From Pseudogemmobacter sp044142105 (GTDB lineage Bacteria; Pseudomonadota; Alphaproteobacteria; Rhodobacterales; Rhodobacteraceae): 64,000 nucleotides of DNA. The stretch covers positions 124,001-188,000 of the forward strand of contig NZ_JBGTYM010000004.1 of NCBI RefSeq assembly GCF_044142105.1. The letters are read 5' to 3'. Positions 41,286 through 49,523 of this stretch are shown here, in pieces. Each line of letters starts with the position of its first letter. Position 1 is the stretch's first letter. A model generated the notes under the pieces. That model made no database searches. It worked only from the letters and a program-made list of their open reading frames with translations, and had not been told where the DNA came from. Position numbers and translations under genes: made by a program.

Positions 41286-42219
41286 CCGTGACGCGCTGGC
41301 AAGGGCGGTGGGGACCCATGGACGCGTGGCGCGGGTGGTGATCGCCTCGCATGCCGGCAGCGCCCCGCGCGAGACGGGCACGGCGATGCTGGTCTGGGAA
41401 GGCGGGCAATCGGGCACGATCGGCGGCGGCGCGCTGGAGCATCAGGCGGCGGCGCTGGCCCGGGAGGCGCTGGAAACGGGCGACCGGCTGGACAAGATGC
41501 CTTTGGGCCCGGCGCTGGGCCAATGCTGCGGCGGGGCCGTGGTGCTGTTGACCGAGGTCTGGACGGCGGCGCGGCTGGCAGGGGTGACGAGCGCGGCTTT
41601 GGTGCGGGCGATGCCGGGCACCACGGGCGAGATGCCGCTGAAAGTGGCGAACCGGCTGCGCCGCGCGCGCCATGGCGAGGTGCCGCTGCGCCCGGAAGCG
41701 GTTCAGGGCTGGATGATCGAGCCCCTGGCCCAGGCGGAGCGGCAGATCTGGATCTGGGGCGCGGGCCATGTGGGCCGGGCGCTGGTGGCGGTTCTGGCGC
41801 CCTTGCCGGGTCTGGCGATCACCTGGGTGGATATGGCGCGCGAGCGGTTTCCCGAAGAAGTGCCGGAAGGGCTGCGCGTGCTTTGCGCCGAGCGGCCCGA
41901 AACGCTGGTGGCGGGGGCGCCGCAGGGGGCCGAGCATCTGATTGTCACCTATTCTCATTCCCTTGACCTTGACCTGTGCCACAGGCTTCTGAACCATGGC
42001 TTTGCCCGCTGCGGGCTGATCGGCAGCGCGACCAAATGGGCGCGGTTCCGGGCGCGGCTGGGGGCTTTGGGCCATGCGCCAGGGGCGGTGGCACGGATCG
42101 ATTGTCCGATCGGCGATCCCGCTTTGGGCAAACACCCGCAAGCGATTGCGGTGGGGGTGGCAGCGGCGCTGCTGCGGCAAAAGAAGAACAACGCGTCACG
42201 ACAGGAGAACGCGGGATGA
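41278..42219 (+). CDS. xdhC: Xanthine dehydrogenase accessory protein XdhC
   Basis: 313 residues. Chaperone that binds molybdopterin, supports its sulfuration and delivers it to XdhB. The N-terminal domain has ASHAGSAPRETGTAMLV and GQCCGGAV; the C-terminal Rossmann-like domain has IWIWGAGHVGRAL and LIGSATKWARF. The start overlaps the end of xdhB by 8 bp, and its stop overlaps the next ABC ATPase gene (ATGA), so the whole set is translationally linked. Confidence 0.95.
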   Translation: MFDRDALARAVGTHGRVARVVIASHAGSAPRETGTAMLVWEGGQSGTIGGGALEHQAAALAREALETGDRLDKMPLGPALGQCCGGAVVLLTEVWTAARLAGVTSAALVRAMPGTTGEMPLKVANRLRRARHGEVPLRPEAVQGWMIEPLAQAERQIWIWGAGHVGRALVAVLAPLPGLAITWVDMARERFPEEVPEGLRVLCAERPETLVAGAPQGAEHLIVTYSHSLDLDLCHRLLNHGFARCGLIGSATKWARFRARLGALGHAPGAVARIDCPIGDPALGKHPQAIAVGVAAALLRQKKNNASRQENAG

Positions 42220-43751
42220 CGGGGACGGAAAGGAAGGAACTGCTGCGCATCGAAGGCGTGACCAAGGCCTATCCGGGCGTCGTCGCCAATGCCGATGTGG
42301 GTTTCTCGATCGGCGAGGGCGAGGTTCATGCGCTTCTGGGTGAGAATGGTGCGGGCAAGTCGACACTGGTGAAGATGATCTACGGGCTGGTGAAGCCCGA
42401 TTCAGGTGCCATGCATCTGCGGGGCGCGCCCTATGCGCCGGGCAAGCCCGCCGAGGCGCGGCGGCTGGGTGTCGCGATGGTGTTCCAGCATTTCAGCCTG
42501 TTCGAAGCGCTGACCGTGGCCGAGAATGTGGCACTGGGCATGGAAACGCCGCCGCCGATGCGGGAATTGGCGACGCGGATCCGAGCGGTGAGCGAGGAAT
42601 ATGGCCTGCCGCTGGACCCGGCGCGGCTGGTGGGCGATCTGTCGGCAGGGGAACGCCAGCGGGTCGAGATCATCCGCTGCCTGCTGCAAGACCCGAAGCT
42701 CTTGATCATGGACGAGCCGACCTCGGTCCTGACGCCGCAGGAGGTGGAGATCCTGTTCCGCACCCTGCGGCAATTGTCGGCCGAGGGGACCGCGATCCTG
42801 TATATCTCGCACAAGCTGGAAGAGATCCGGGCGCTGTGCGATGCCGCGACGATCCTGCGCCGGGGCCGCGTGGTGGCGACCTGCACCCCGCGCGAGAAGA
42901 CGGCGCGCGAGATGGCGGAGCTGATGGTCGGCGCGAGCCTGACCCCGCCGGAACGGAAGCCCGGCCAGAAGGGTGAGGTGGGCCTGGGCGTCAGCGATCT
43001 GTCGCTGCCCTCGCCCATTCCCTTCGGCACGTCGCTGAAAGAGGTGAGCTTCACCGTCGCCAAGGGCGAGGTTCTGGGCATCGCGGGCGTTGCGGGCAAT
43101 GGACAGGACGAATTGCTGCTGGCGCTGTCGGGCGAATTGCCCAGCGCAGCCGACAAGGTGCGGGTGAACAGCCGCCCGGTGGGCGATCTGGGGCCGGTCG
43201 GGCGGCGTCGCGCCGGCCTGGTGGCCGCCCCCGAGGACCGCTATGGCCATGCGGCTGCGCCGGATATGAGCCTTGTCGAAAATGCCTTCCTGACCGCCGG
43301 GTTGCGGCGGGAGCTGATGTCCGGTGGCTTCATCGACTGGAGGAAGACCAGAGCATTCGCCGAAGAGATCATCGCCGATTACGACGTGCGCACACCGGGG
43401 CCAGATGTGGCCGCCCGCGCGCTGTCGGGCGGCAATCTGCAGAAATTCCTCATGGGGCGCGAGCTGATGCAGGGCGCGGGCGTCATCGTCATCAACCAGC
43501 CGACCTGGGGGGTGGATGCGGCGGCGGCGGCGGCGATCCGGCAGAAGATCCTGGATCAGGCGGCGCAGGGCGCGGCTGTGGTGGTGATCAGCCAGGATCT
43601 CGACGAGCTTCTGGAAGTGGCAGACAGCTTTGCCGTGCTGAACGAAGGGCGATTGACCAAGCCCCGGCCGACGGCCGGGCTGACCATGGACGAGATCGGG
43701 CTGATGATGGGCGGGGCGCATGGCATGGAGGTGGCGCATCATGTGGAATGA
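42216..43751 (+). CDS. ABC transporter, duplicated ATP-binding protein (nucleoside/purine type)
   Basis: 511 residues with two nucleotide-binding domains. The first has Walker A GENGAGKST, signature LSAGERQRVEI and Walker B LLIMDEPTS. The second is degenerate (GVAGNGQDE for Walker A, LSGGNLQKFLMGREL as signature). This is the arrangement of the BmpA-linked nucleoside importers (YufO/NupA, RbsA-like). Because it overlaps xdhC, its substrate is most likely a purine base or nucleoside that feeds xanthine dehydrogenase. Confidence 0.92.
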   Translation: MTGTERKELLRIEGVTKAYPGVVANADVGFSIGEGEVHALLGENGAGKSTLVKMIYGLVKPDSGAMHLRGAPYAPGKPAEARRLGVAMVFQHFSLFEALTVAENVALGMETPPPMRELATRIRAVSEEYGLPLDPARLVGDLSAGERQRVEIIRCLLQDPKLLIMDEPTSVLTPQEVEILFRTLRQLSAEGTAILYISHKLEEIRALCDAATILRRGRVVATCTPREKTAREMAELMVGASLTPPERKPGQKGEVGLGVSDLSLPSPIPFGTSLKEVSFTVAKGEVLGIAGVAGNGQDELLLALSGELPSAADKVRVNSRPVGDLGPVGRRRAGLVAAPEDRYGHAAAPDMSLVENAFLTAGLRRELMSGGFIDWRKTRAFAEEIIADYDVRTPGPDVAARALSGGNLQKFLMGRELMQGAGVIVINQPTWGVDAAAAAAIRQKILDQAAQGAAVVVISQDLDELLEVADSFAVLNEGRLTKPRPTAGLTMDEIGLMMGGAHGMEVAHHVE

Positions 43752-43826
43752 GGCGCAATTTTCTTCGAAGAGAATGGCGGATTCCCTCCTGGGAATCTGC
43801 GTCGCCCTGCCGATGGGACATGGCGC

Positions 43827-44924
43827 ATGATCCGGCTTGAGAAACGGCCGACACCGTCGAAATTCTGGCTTTATGCCACGCCCATAGCAGCGGTTCTGCT
43901 GACGATGGTCGCGGGCGGGCTTTTGTTTGCTGCCATGGGCAAGAACCCCTTTGCGGTGATTAAGACCATTTTCTGGGACCCGGTCTTCGGCGAGTTTGCC
44001 TGGTATCTGCGCGGGCAGTTGCTGATCAAGGCGGGACCGCTGATCCTGATCGCCATCGGCCTTGCCCTGGGCTTTCGCGCCGGCATCTGGAACATCGGCG
44101 CCGAGGGGCAGTATATCATCGGTGCGATTGTCGGGGCCGGGGTGGGACTGGCCTTCTATCCAACGGAAAACCGGCTGATCTTTCCGGCGATGATCCTGGC
44201 CGGGGCCTTTGGCGGCTGGCTCTGGGGCATGATCCCGGCGATCCTGAAAACCTATTTCAATACAAGCGAGATCCTGGTCTCCTTGATGCTGGTCTATGTG
44301 GCCGAGACGATCCTCGCCAAAGCGGCGACCGGGTTTCTGCGCAACCCCGATGGCGCGGGCTTCCCCGGCAGCCGCAACTTCCGCAATTTCGAGGCGGCGA
44401 GCAATCCCGAGCTGATCGCCGGTTCGGGCCTGCATTGGGGCGGCGTCGCGGCCTTGGGCGTGGCGGTTCTGGCCTATATCCTGCTGACGCGCCATCTGCT
44501 GGGCTTCCAGATCAAGCTGGCGGGCCAGGCGCCGCGGGCGGCGCGGTTCCATGGCGTCAGCCCGGTGCGGCTGGTGCTGCTGTGCATGGGCATTTCCGGT
44601 GCCCTTGCCGGCATGGCGGGGCTGTTCGAGGTGACGGGCCCCGCAGGCCAGATCACCATCGATTTCAACACCGGCTATGGATTCACCGCGATCATCGTGG
44701 CCTTCCTGGGCCGGCTGAACCCTCTGGGCATCGTGCTGGCGGGGCTTTTGATGGCGCTGACCTATGTGGGCGGCGAAATGGCGAGCACCAATCTGGGCCT
44801 GCCGGCCGCGGCGATCCAGGTCTTCCAGGGGATGCTGCTGTTCTTCCTTCTGGCCGTCGATGTGCTGACAAATTACCGCCTCCGCCTTGGTGCGGGCGCG
44901 CCTGCGAAACTGGGGGCGAAATGA
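43827..44924 (+). CDS. ABC transporter permease (nucleoside/purine type), first
   Basis: 365 residues, eight or more hydrophobic segments. Branched-chain/nucleoside permease family: GFRAGIWNIGAEGQYIIGAI and NTSEILVSLMLVYVAE are characteristic of YufP/NupB-like subunits. It lies 75 bp after the ATPase gene, and its stop overlaps the next permease start by ATGA (44921-44924). Confidence 0.92.
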   Translation: MIRLEKRPTPSKFWLYATPIAAVLLTMVAGGLLFAAMGKNPFAVIKTIFWDPVFGEFAWYLRGQLLIKAGPLILIAIGLALGFRAGIWNIGAEGQYIIGAIVGAGVGLAFYPTENRLIFPAMILAGAFGGWLWGMIPAILKTYFNTSEILVSLMLVYVAETILAKAATGFLRNPDGAGFPGSRNFRNFEAASNPELIAGSGLHWGGVAALGVAVLAYILLTRHLLGFQIKLAGQAPRAARFHGVSPVRLVLLCMGISGALAGMAGLFEVTGPAGQITIDFNTGYGFTAIIVAFLGRLNPLGIVLAGLLMALTYVGGEMASTNLGLPAAAIQVFQGMLLFFLLAVDVLTNYRLRLGAGAPAKLGAK

Positions 44925-45856
44925 TGGAGATCGGTGGCATCAATCTGGTCATTCTGGTTGCAAGCCTGATGGTCGCGGCCGTGCCGATCCTTCTGGCCGC
45001 CATCGGAGAACTGGTGGTCGAGCGGGCGGGGGTTCTGAACCTTGGCGTCGAGGGCATGATGATCATCGGCGCGATCGGTGGCTTCATCACCGCCGTCGGC
45101 ACGGGCAGCCCGTTTCTGGGCTTTGTCGGCGGGGCGCTGGCGGGGGCGGGGCTTTCCGCGATCTTCGCGCTCTTGACCCAGGTCTTCCTGGCCAATCAGG
45201 TGGCGACGGGGCTGGCGCTGACCCTGTTCGGCCTGGGTGTCTCCTCGCTGGCCGGCCAGGGGTACAATGGCATCAAGCCGCCGCATACGCCGGATGTACC
45301 CTTCGGTCCGCTGGCGGATATTCCGGTTCTGGGGCCCATCCTTTTCTCGCATGACTGGGTGGTCTATTTCTCGATCGCGATGGTCGCGGCGGTGTGGTGG
45401 GTGCTGCGGTCGACCCGGATGGGGCTGATCTTGCGCGCGGTGGGCGAAAGCCATGATGCGGCCCATGCCCTGGGCTACAAGGTCAACCGCATTCGCCTGA
45501 TGGCGATCCTGTTCGGCGGCGCGATGGCGGGGATGGGCGGAGCCTATGTCAGCTTGGTGCGTGTGCCGCAATGGGTGGACGGGATCACCGCGGGCGCGGG
45601 CTGGATCGCGCTGGCCATCGTGGTCTTTGCCAGCTGGAAACCCTGGCGCGCGCTGATCGGGGCCTATCTTTTCGGCGGCATCACCCAGCTTCAGCTGAGC
45701 CTTCAGGCTGCGGGAACGGCAATTCCTGTCGAGTACTTGTCGATGGCCCCCTATCTGATAACCATCCTCGTGCTGGTCATCATGTCCTCGGGTCGGGGAC
45801 GGGCGGCGACGGGTGCACCTGCCGCTCTGGGACAGAATTTTCACGCTGCGCGCTAG
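44921..45856 (+). CDS. ABC transporter permease (nucleoside/purine type), second
   Basis: 311 residues starting MMEIGGINLVILVASLM. The signature ERAGVLNLGVEGMMIIGAIGGF is that of the YufQ/NupC-like partner permease. The start is the first of two adjacent ATG codons, inside the stop of the upstream permease. Forms the membrane channel together with it. Confidence 0.92.
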   Translation: MMEIGGINLVILVASLMVAAVPILLAAIGELVVERAGVLNLGVEGMMIIGAIGGFITAVGTGSPFLGFVGGALAGAGLSAIFALLTQVFLANQVATGLALTLFGLGVSSLAGQGYNGIKPPHTPDVPFGPLADIPVLGPILFSHDWVVYFSIAMVAAVWWVLRSTRMGLILRAVGESHDAAHALGYKVNRIRLMAILFGGAMAGMGGAYVSLVRVPQWVDGITAGAGWIALAIVVFASWKPWRALIGAYLFGGITQLQLSLQAAGTAIPVEYLSMAPYLITILVLVIMSSGRGRAATGAPAALGQNFHAAR

Positions 45857-45909
45857 GCGGGCATAACATGCAGGGTCGGCAAGACCCTGCCTCAACCGGG
45901 AGAACCTGA

Positions 45910-47001
45910 ATGAAACGCAGAAACCTGCTGGCAAGTGCGGCCATGGGCCTGACCTTTGCGATGGCCGGCGGTGCCTTCGCGGCGGGCATGGACCATGTGA
46001 AAGCCTGCTTCATCTATGTCGGCCCGATCGGCGATGGCGGCTGGACCTTCCAGCACCATCAGGGCGCGCTGGCGGTGCAAGAGGCCTATGGCGACAAGGT
46101 CGAGATCCAGTATCAGGAAAGCGTGCCGGAAGGCGCCGACGCCGAACGGGTGCTGACCCAGATGGCGCTTGGCGGCTGCAACATCATCTTCTCCACCTCC
46201 TTCGGCTATATGGACCCGACCAATGCGGTCGCCGCCAAGTTCCCCGATGTGAAGTTCGAGCACGCCACCGGCTTCAAGCGCGAAAGCCCCAATGTCTCGA
46301 CCTACAATGCCCGCTTCTATGAGGGCCGCGCTGTCGAGGGCGTGATCGCGGGCCGGATGACCAAGACCAACAAGATCGGCTATATCGGCTCTTTCCCGAT
46401 CCCCGAAGTGATCATGGGCATCAACGCCTATTACCTGGCGGCGAAGAAGGTGAACCCGGATGTCGAATTGTCCGTGGTCTGGGCCTTCACTTGGTTCGAC
46501 CCGGCGAAAGAGGCCGATGCCGCCAAGGCGCTGATCGATGCGGGCGTCGACGTGATCGCCAGCCATACCGATTCCACCGCGCCTCTGGCCGAAGCCGCCA
46601 AGACCAATGGCAAGGTGATCGGTTTTGGCCAGGCCTCGGACATGGAAGCCTACAAGCCCGCGCCGCGCGTGACCTCGATCATCGACAATTGGGGCCCCTA
46701 TTACGTCAAGCGCGTGGGTGCGTTGCTGGACGGCACCTATGAGCAGGCCGATGCCTGGGAAGGCATAAAGGGCGGCGAAGTGCTGATCGGCGAGATCACC
46801 GATGCGGTGCCGGCCGACGTGAAGGCCGAGGCCGAGAAGCTGCGCGACGATATCGCGGCGGGCACGGTTCACCCCTTCACCGGGCCGATCAAGAAGCAGG
46901 ATGGCAGCGACTGGCTGGCCGATGGCGCGACCGCGCCGGATGGCGACCTGCTGGGGATGAACTTCTATGTCGAAGGCATCTCGGGCGACATTCCGCAGTA
47001 A
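45910..47001 (+). CDS. BMP-family substrate-binding lipoprotein/periplasmic protein of the purine ABC importer
   Basis: 363 residues. Signal peptide MKRRNLLASAAMGLTFAMAG with cleavage after AFA; no lipobox Cys, so free in the periplasm. The mature part starts with VKACFIYVGPIGDGGWTFQHHQG, the BMP/PnrA family signature; nucleoside ligands are known for several members. GGCNIIFSTSFGYMDP and IGYIGSFPIPEVIMGINAYYLAA (in part) follow. Last gene of the xdh-transporter operon; a strong intrinsic terminator lies 22 bp after the stop. Confidence 0.93.
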   Translation: MKRRNLLASAAMGLTFAMAGGAFAAGMDHVKACFIYVGPIGDGGWTFQHHQGALAVQEAYGDKVEIQYQESVPEGADAERVLTQMALGGCNIIFSTSFGYMDPTNAVAAKFPDVKFEHATGFKRESPNVSTYNARFYEGRAVEGVIAGRMTKTNKIGYIGSFPIPEVIMGINAYYLAAKKVNPDVELSVVWAFTWFDPAKEADAAKALIDAGVDVIASHTDSTAPLAEAAKTNGKVIGFGQASDMEAYKPAPRVTSIIDNWGPYYVKRVGALLDGTYEQADAWEGIKGGEVLIGEITDAVPADVKAEAEKLRDDIAAGTVHPFTGPIKKQDGSDWLADGATAPDGDLLGMNFYVEGISGDIPQ

Positions 47002-47022
47002 ACCTGACGGAAAAGAACTGGG

Positions 47023-47048
47023 AAAGGCCCGCTCTGGCGGGCCTTTTT
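47023..47048 (+). terminator. Intrinsic terminator of the xdh-purine transporter operon
   Basis: Stem AAAGGCCCGC / GCGGGCCTTT with TCTG loop followed by TTTTT. Textbook rho-independent structure, directly after the binding-protein gene. Confidence 0.92.
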
Positions 47049-47132
47049 CCTTATGCCCCTGCGCCCGGCACGCGGCGCCTTGCCAAGCTGCGGCGGCTTT
47101 GATTGGTTGGCCCGCGCAGAGCGGAGGGGAAG

Positions 47133-48206
47133 ATGCACGATTTCATCATCATCGGCGGGGGCATCGCCGGGATCTCGGCGGCAGCGCGACTGGCGCCCTT
47201 GGGATCGGTGCTGGTGCTTGAGGCCGAGGATGCCCTGGCCCACCATGCCTCGGGCCGGTCGGCCGCGCTTTATGAGCCGCATTACGGCAAGGCGCCGGTG
47301 GTGGCGCTGTCGCTGGCTTCGGGCGATTTCTTCCGTGGAATCGAGAATCTGCTGACGCCGCGCGGATTGATGCTTGTGGCGCGCGACGATCAGAAAGCCG
47401 CCTTCGACGCGGATGTGGCTGGCATGAAGTTCACGCCGATCCCGGTCGCGCAGGCCCGCGAAATCATTCCGATCCTGAACCCCGAGGTGGTGAGCATGGC
47501 GGCCCATGCCGCCCATGCCGAGGATATCGACACCGATCTTCTCATCCAGCATTTCGCGCGGATCGCCCGCAGCCATGGCGCCGAGATTGTGCTGAAGGCG
47601 CGGGTCTCGGGCATTGCCCGCACGGCGACGGGCTGGAGCGTCACCTGGCCGGGCGGCAGTGCCGAAGCCAAGCTGCTGGTCAATGCCGCCGGGGCCTGGG
47701 TGGATCAGGTGGCGCAGATGGCCGGGATCGCGCCCCTGGGCTTCACGCCGCTGCGCCGGTCGATGGCGCGCATCCCGGCACCGGTGGGCCTTGACGTATC
47801 CCGCTGGCCGATGCTGTTCGGGCCGGGCGAGGATTGGTATGCCAAGCCGGATGCAGGCGCGCTGATCGTCTCACCCGCCGAGGAAGACCCGCAGGAACCG
47901 CATGACGCCTGGGCCGATGACATGGTGCTGGCCGAGGGGCTGGCGCGCTATGAGGGCTTTGTAACCGAGCCGGTGACCCGGCTGATCGCCTCTTGGGCGG
48001 GCCTGCGCACCTTCGCGCCCGACCGGGTGCCGGTGATCGGCTTTGCGCCGCAGGACAAGGCGTTCTTCTGGTGCGCGGGCCAGGGCGGGTATGGCTTTCA
48101 ATCCAGCGCCGGGGCCTCGCAGCTGGTCGCGGATCTGGTGGGCGGCACGACGCCGCAGATCGACGCGGCCACGGTGGCGGCGCTGTCGCCTGCGCGGTTT
48201 GCGTGA
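47133..48206 (+). CDS. FAD-dependent oxidoreductase (DAO family)
   Basis: 357 residues. D-amino-acid-oxidase/glycine-oxidase-like flavoprotein. The N-terminal dinucleotide site is FIIIGGGIAGISAAARLA with VLVLEAE; LLVNAAGAWVDQVA and the C-terminal CAGQGGYGFQSSAGAS are typical. It probably oxidises an amine or amino acid in the cytoplasm. The start is ATG 47133 with GGAGGGG. It follows the purine operon but has its own start region, so a purine role is not implied. Confidence 0.88.
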   Translation: MHDFIIIGGGIAGISAAARLAPLGSVLVLEAEDALAHHASGRSAALYEPHYGKAPVVALSLASGDFFRGIENLLTPRGLMLVARDDQKAAFDADVAGMKFTPIPVAQAREIIPILNPEVVSMAAHAAHAEDIDTDLLIQHFARIARSHGAEIVLKARVSGIARTATGWSVTWPGGSAEAKLLVNAAGAWVDQVAQMAGIAPLGFTPLRRSMARIPAPVGLDVSRWPMLFGPGEDWYAKPDAGALIVSPAEEDPQEPHDAWADDMVLAEGLARYEGFVTEPVTRLIASWAGLRTFAPDRVPVIGFAPQDKAFFWCAGQGGYGFQSSAGASQLVADLVGGTTPQIDAATVAALSPARFA

Positions 48207-48281
48207 TCCCGGGCGGGGCCTTCCGCCGAGCGGGAATTTGCAGGGGGTGACAGGGGCTTGGCCTTCGGCCAGCATGCGCGC

Positions 48282-49097
48282 ATGACTCGCGCACTCCTCC
48301 TCCTTCTTCTTGCCCTGACGCTCTCTGCCTGCGGCGGCGCGCGTTCTCCTGCCACCCATGCCCCGGCGGCCCGGCCCGCCGTGCAGGTGCCGCCCGACAT
48401 GGTGGTACCGCCGAACTTTGCCGATGCTGATCCGGTTGACAGCTGGGGCGGCGCGCCGCCGCAGGCCTATGCGGTGCACGGGATCGACGTGGCCAAGTAT
48501 CAGCGCAATATCGACTGGGCCACGGCCCGGGCCAATGGCGTGAACTTCGCCTTCATCAAGGCGACCGAAGGCGGTGACCGCGTCGACGAGATGTTCAGGG
48601 AACATTGGCGCGAGGCGGGTCGCGCGGGCGTGCGGCGCGGGGCCTATCACTTCTACTACCATTGCCGCCCCGCCATCGAGCAGGCACGCTGGTTCATCCA
48701 GCATGTGCCGCGCACGGCGGGCGCCCTGCCCCCGGTTCTGGACATGGAATGGACGCCCTTCTCGCCCACCTGCACAATCCGCCGCGACGGGGCGACGATC
48801 CGGGCCGATGCCAAGATCTTCATCGCGGCCTTGACCCGGCATTACGGGCAGCGGCCGATCCTCTACACCTCGATCGACTTCTTCGAGGACAATGAGATGT
48901 GGAAGATCGAAGGGGCCGATTTCTGGCTGCGTGCCGTGGCGAAGCATCCGAAGGACCTTTACGCCGGTCACCCCTGGAGCTTCTGGCAATATACCTCGAC
49001 CGGGCTGATCCCCGGCATCGCCGGCAAGGTCGACATCAACGTCTTTGCCGGAACTGCAGCGCAATGGGGGGCGTGGCTGGCCGCGCGGGGCCTGTGA
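48282..49097 (+). CDS. GH25-family lysozyme-like lipoprotein
   Basis: 271 residues from ATG 48282; an in-frame TTG at 48258 has a better ribosome site and would add eight residues. Signal peptide with lipobox LSAC, so probably anchored in the outer or inner membrane facing the periplasm. The GH25 barrel starts HGIDVAKYQRNIDW (catalytic Asp), with VNFAFIKATEGGD, GAYHFYY and the DMEW acid motif; the end has WQYTSTGLIPGI and VDINVF. Predicted to cleave the peptidoglycan glycan backbone. Confidence 0.9.
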   Translation: MTRALLLLLLALTLSACGGARSPATHAPAARPAVQVPPDMVVPPNFADADPVDSWGGAPPQAYAVHGIDVAKYQRNIDWATARANGVNFAFIKATEGGDRVDEMFREHWREAGRAGVRRGAYHFYYHCRPAIEQARWFIQHVPRTAGALPPVLDMEWTPFSPTCTIRRDGATIRADAKIFIAALTRHYGQRPILYTSIDFFEDNEMWKIEGADFWLRAVAKHPKDLYAGHPWSFWQYTSTGLIPGIAGKVDINVFAGTAAQWGAWLAARGL

Positions 49098-49171
49098 CCT
49101 GACGGAAGGCTTGCCGCGCCACCCGGCCCGGCCCTAGCCTTGGGCAGAGCGCCAAGGCGAGGGAGGGAGCC

Positions 49172-49477
49172 ATGATTTCAGGGCGAAGCTGGGACGACTG
49201 GATCGCGCAATATGCGCAGAACCACCGCAACCGATGGAATCAGCTGACCCATGCAATCGGAATTCCATTGATCGTTCTGTCGATCGGGCTGGCCATTCTG
49301 TCGGTCTTTGTGACCGGTCTCTGGCCCTGGGCCCTGGCGCTGTTCGTGCTGGGCTGGATGCTGCAATTCATCGGCCATGCCATCGAAGGCAAGCCGCCTG
49401 AATTCTTCAAGGACTGGCGGTTTCTTCTGGTCGGCACGCGCTGGTGGTGGGCCAAGGTTTCCGGGCGGCTGAAATAG
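49172..49477 (+). CDS. DUF962/Mpo1-like membrane protein
   Basis: 101 residues with two hydrophobic segments (about 30-50 and 55-72). Conserved motifs NHRNRWNQLTHAIGIP and FIGHAIEGKPPEFFKDWRFLL match the Mpo1-like family. The yeast Mpo1 member is a 2-hydroxy-fatty-acid dioxygenase with histidine-bound iron; here His26 and the histidine in FIGHAIE are kept. Start: ATG with GGAGGGAG. A terminator follows. Confidence 0.88.
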   Translation: MISGRSWDDWIAQYAQNHRNRWNQLTHAIGIPLIVLSIGLAILSVFVTGLWPWALALFVLGWMLQFIGHAIEGKPPEFFKDWRFLLVGTRWWWAKVSGRLK

Positions 49478-49480
49478 GAA

Positions 49481-49503
49481 GGGCCGCGCTTCAGGCGCGG
49501 CCC
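49481..49503. terminator. Bidirectional hairpin between Mpo1-like gene and the dehydrogenase gene
   Basis: GGGCCGCGC / GCGCGGCCC with TTCAG loop, between two convergent genes. U tract weak. Confidence 0.7.
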
Positions 49504-49523
49504 AAGTGACTGGCAGGATTCTG

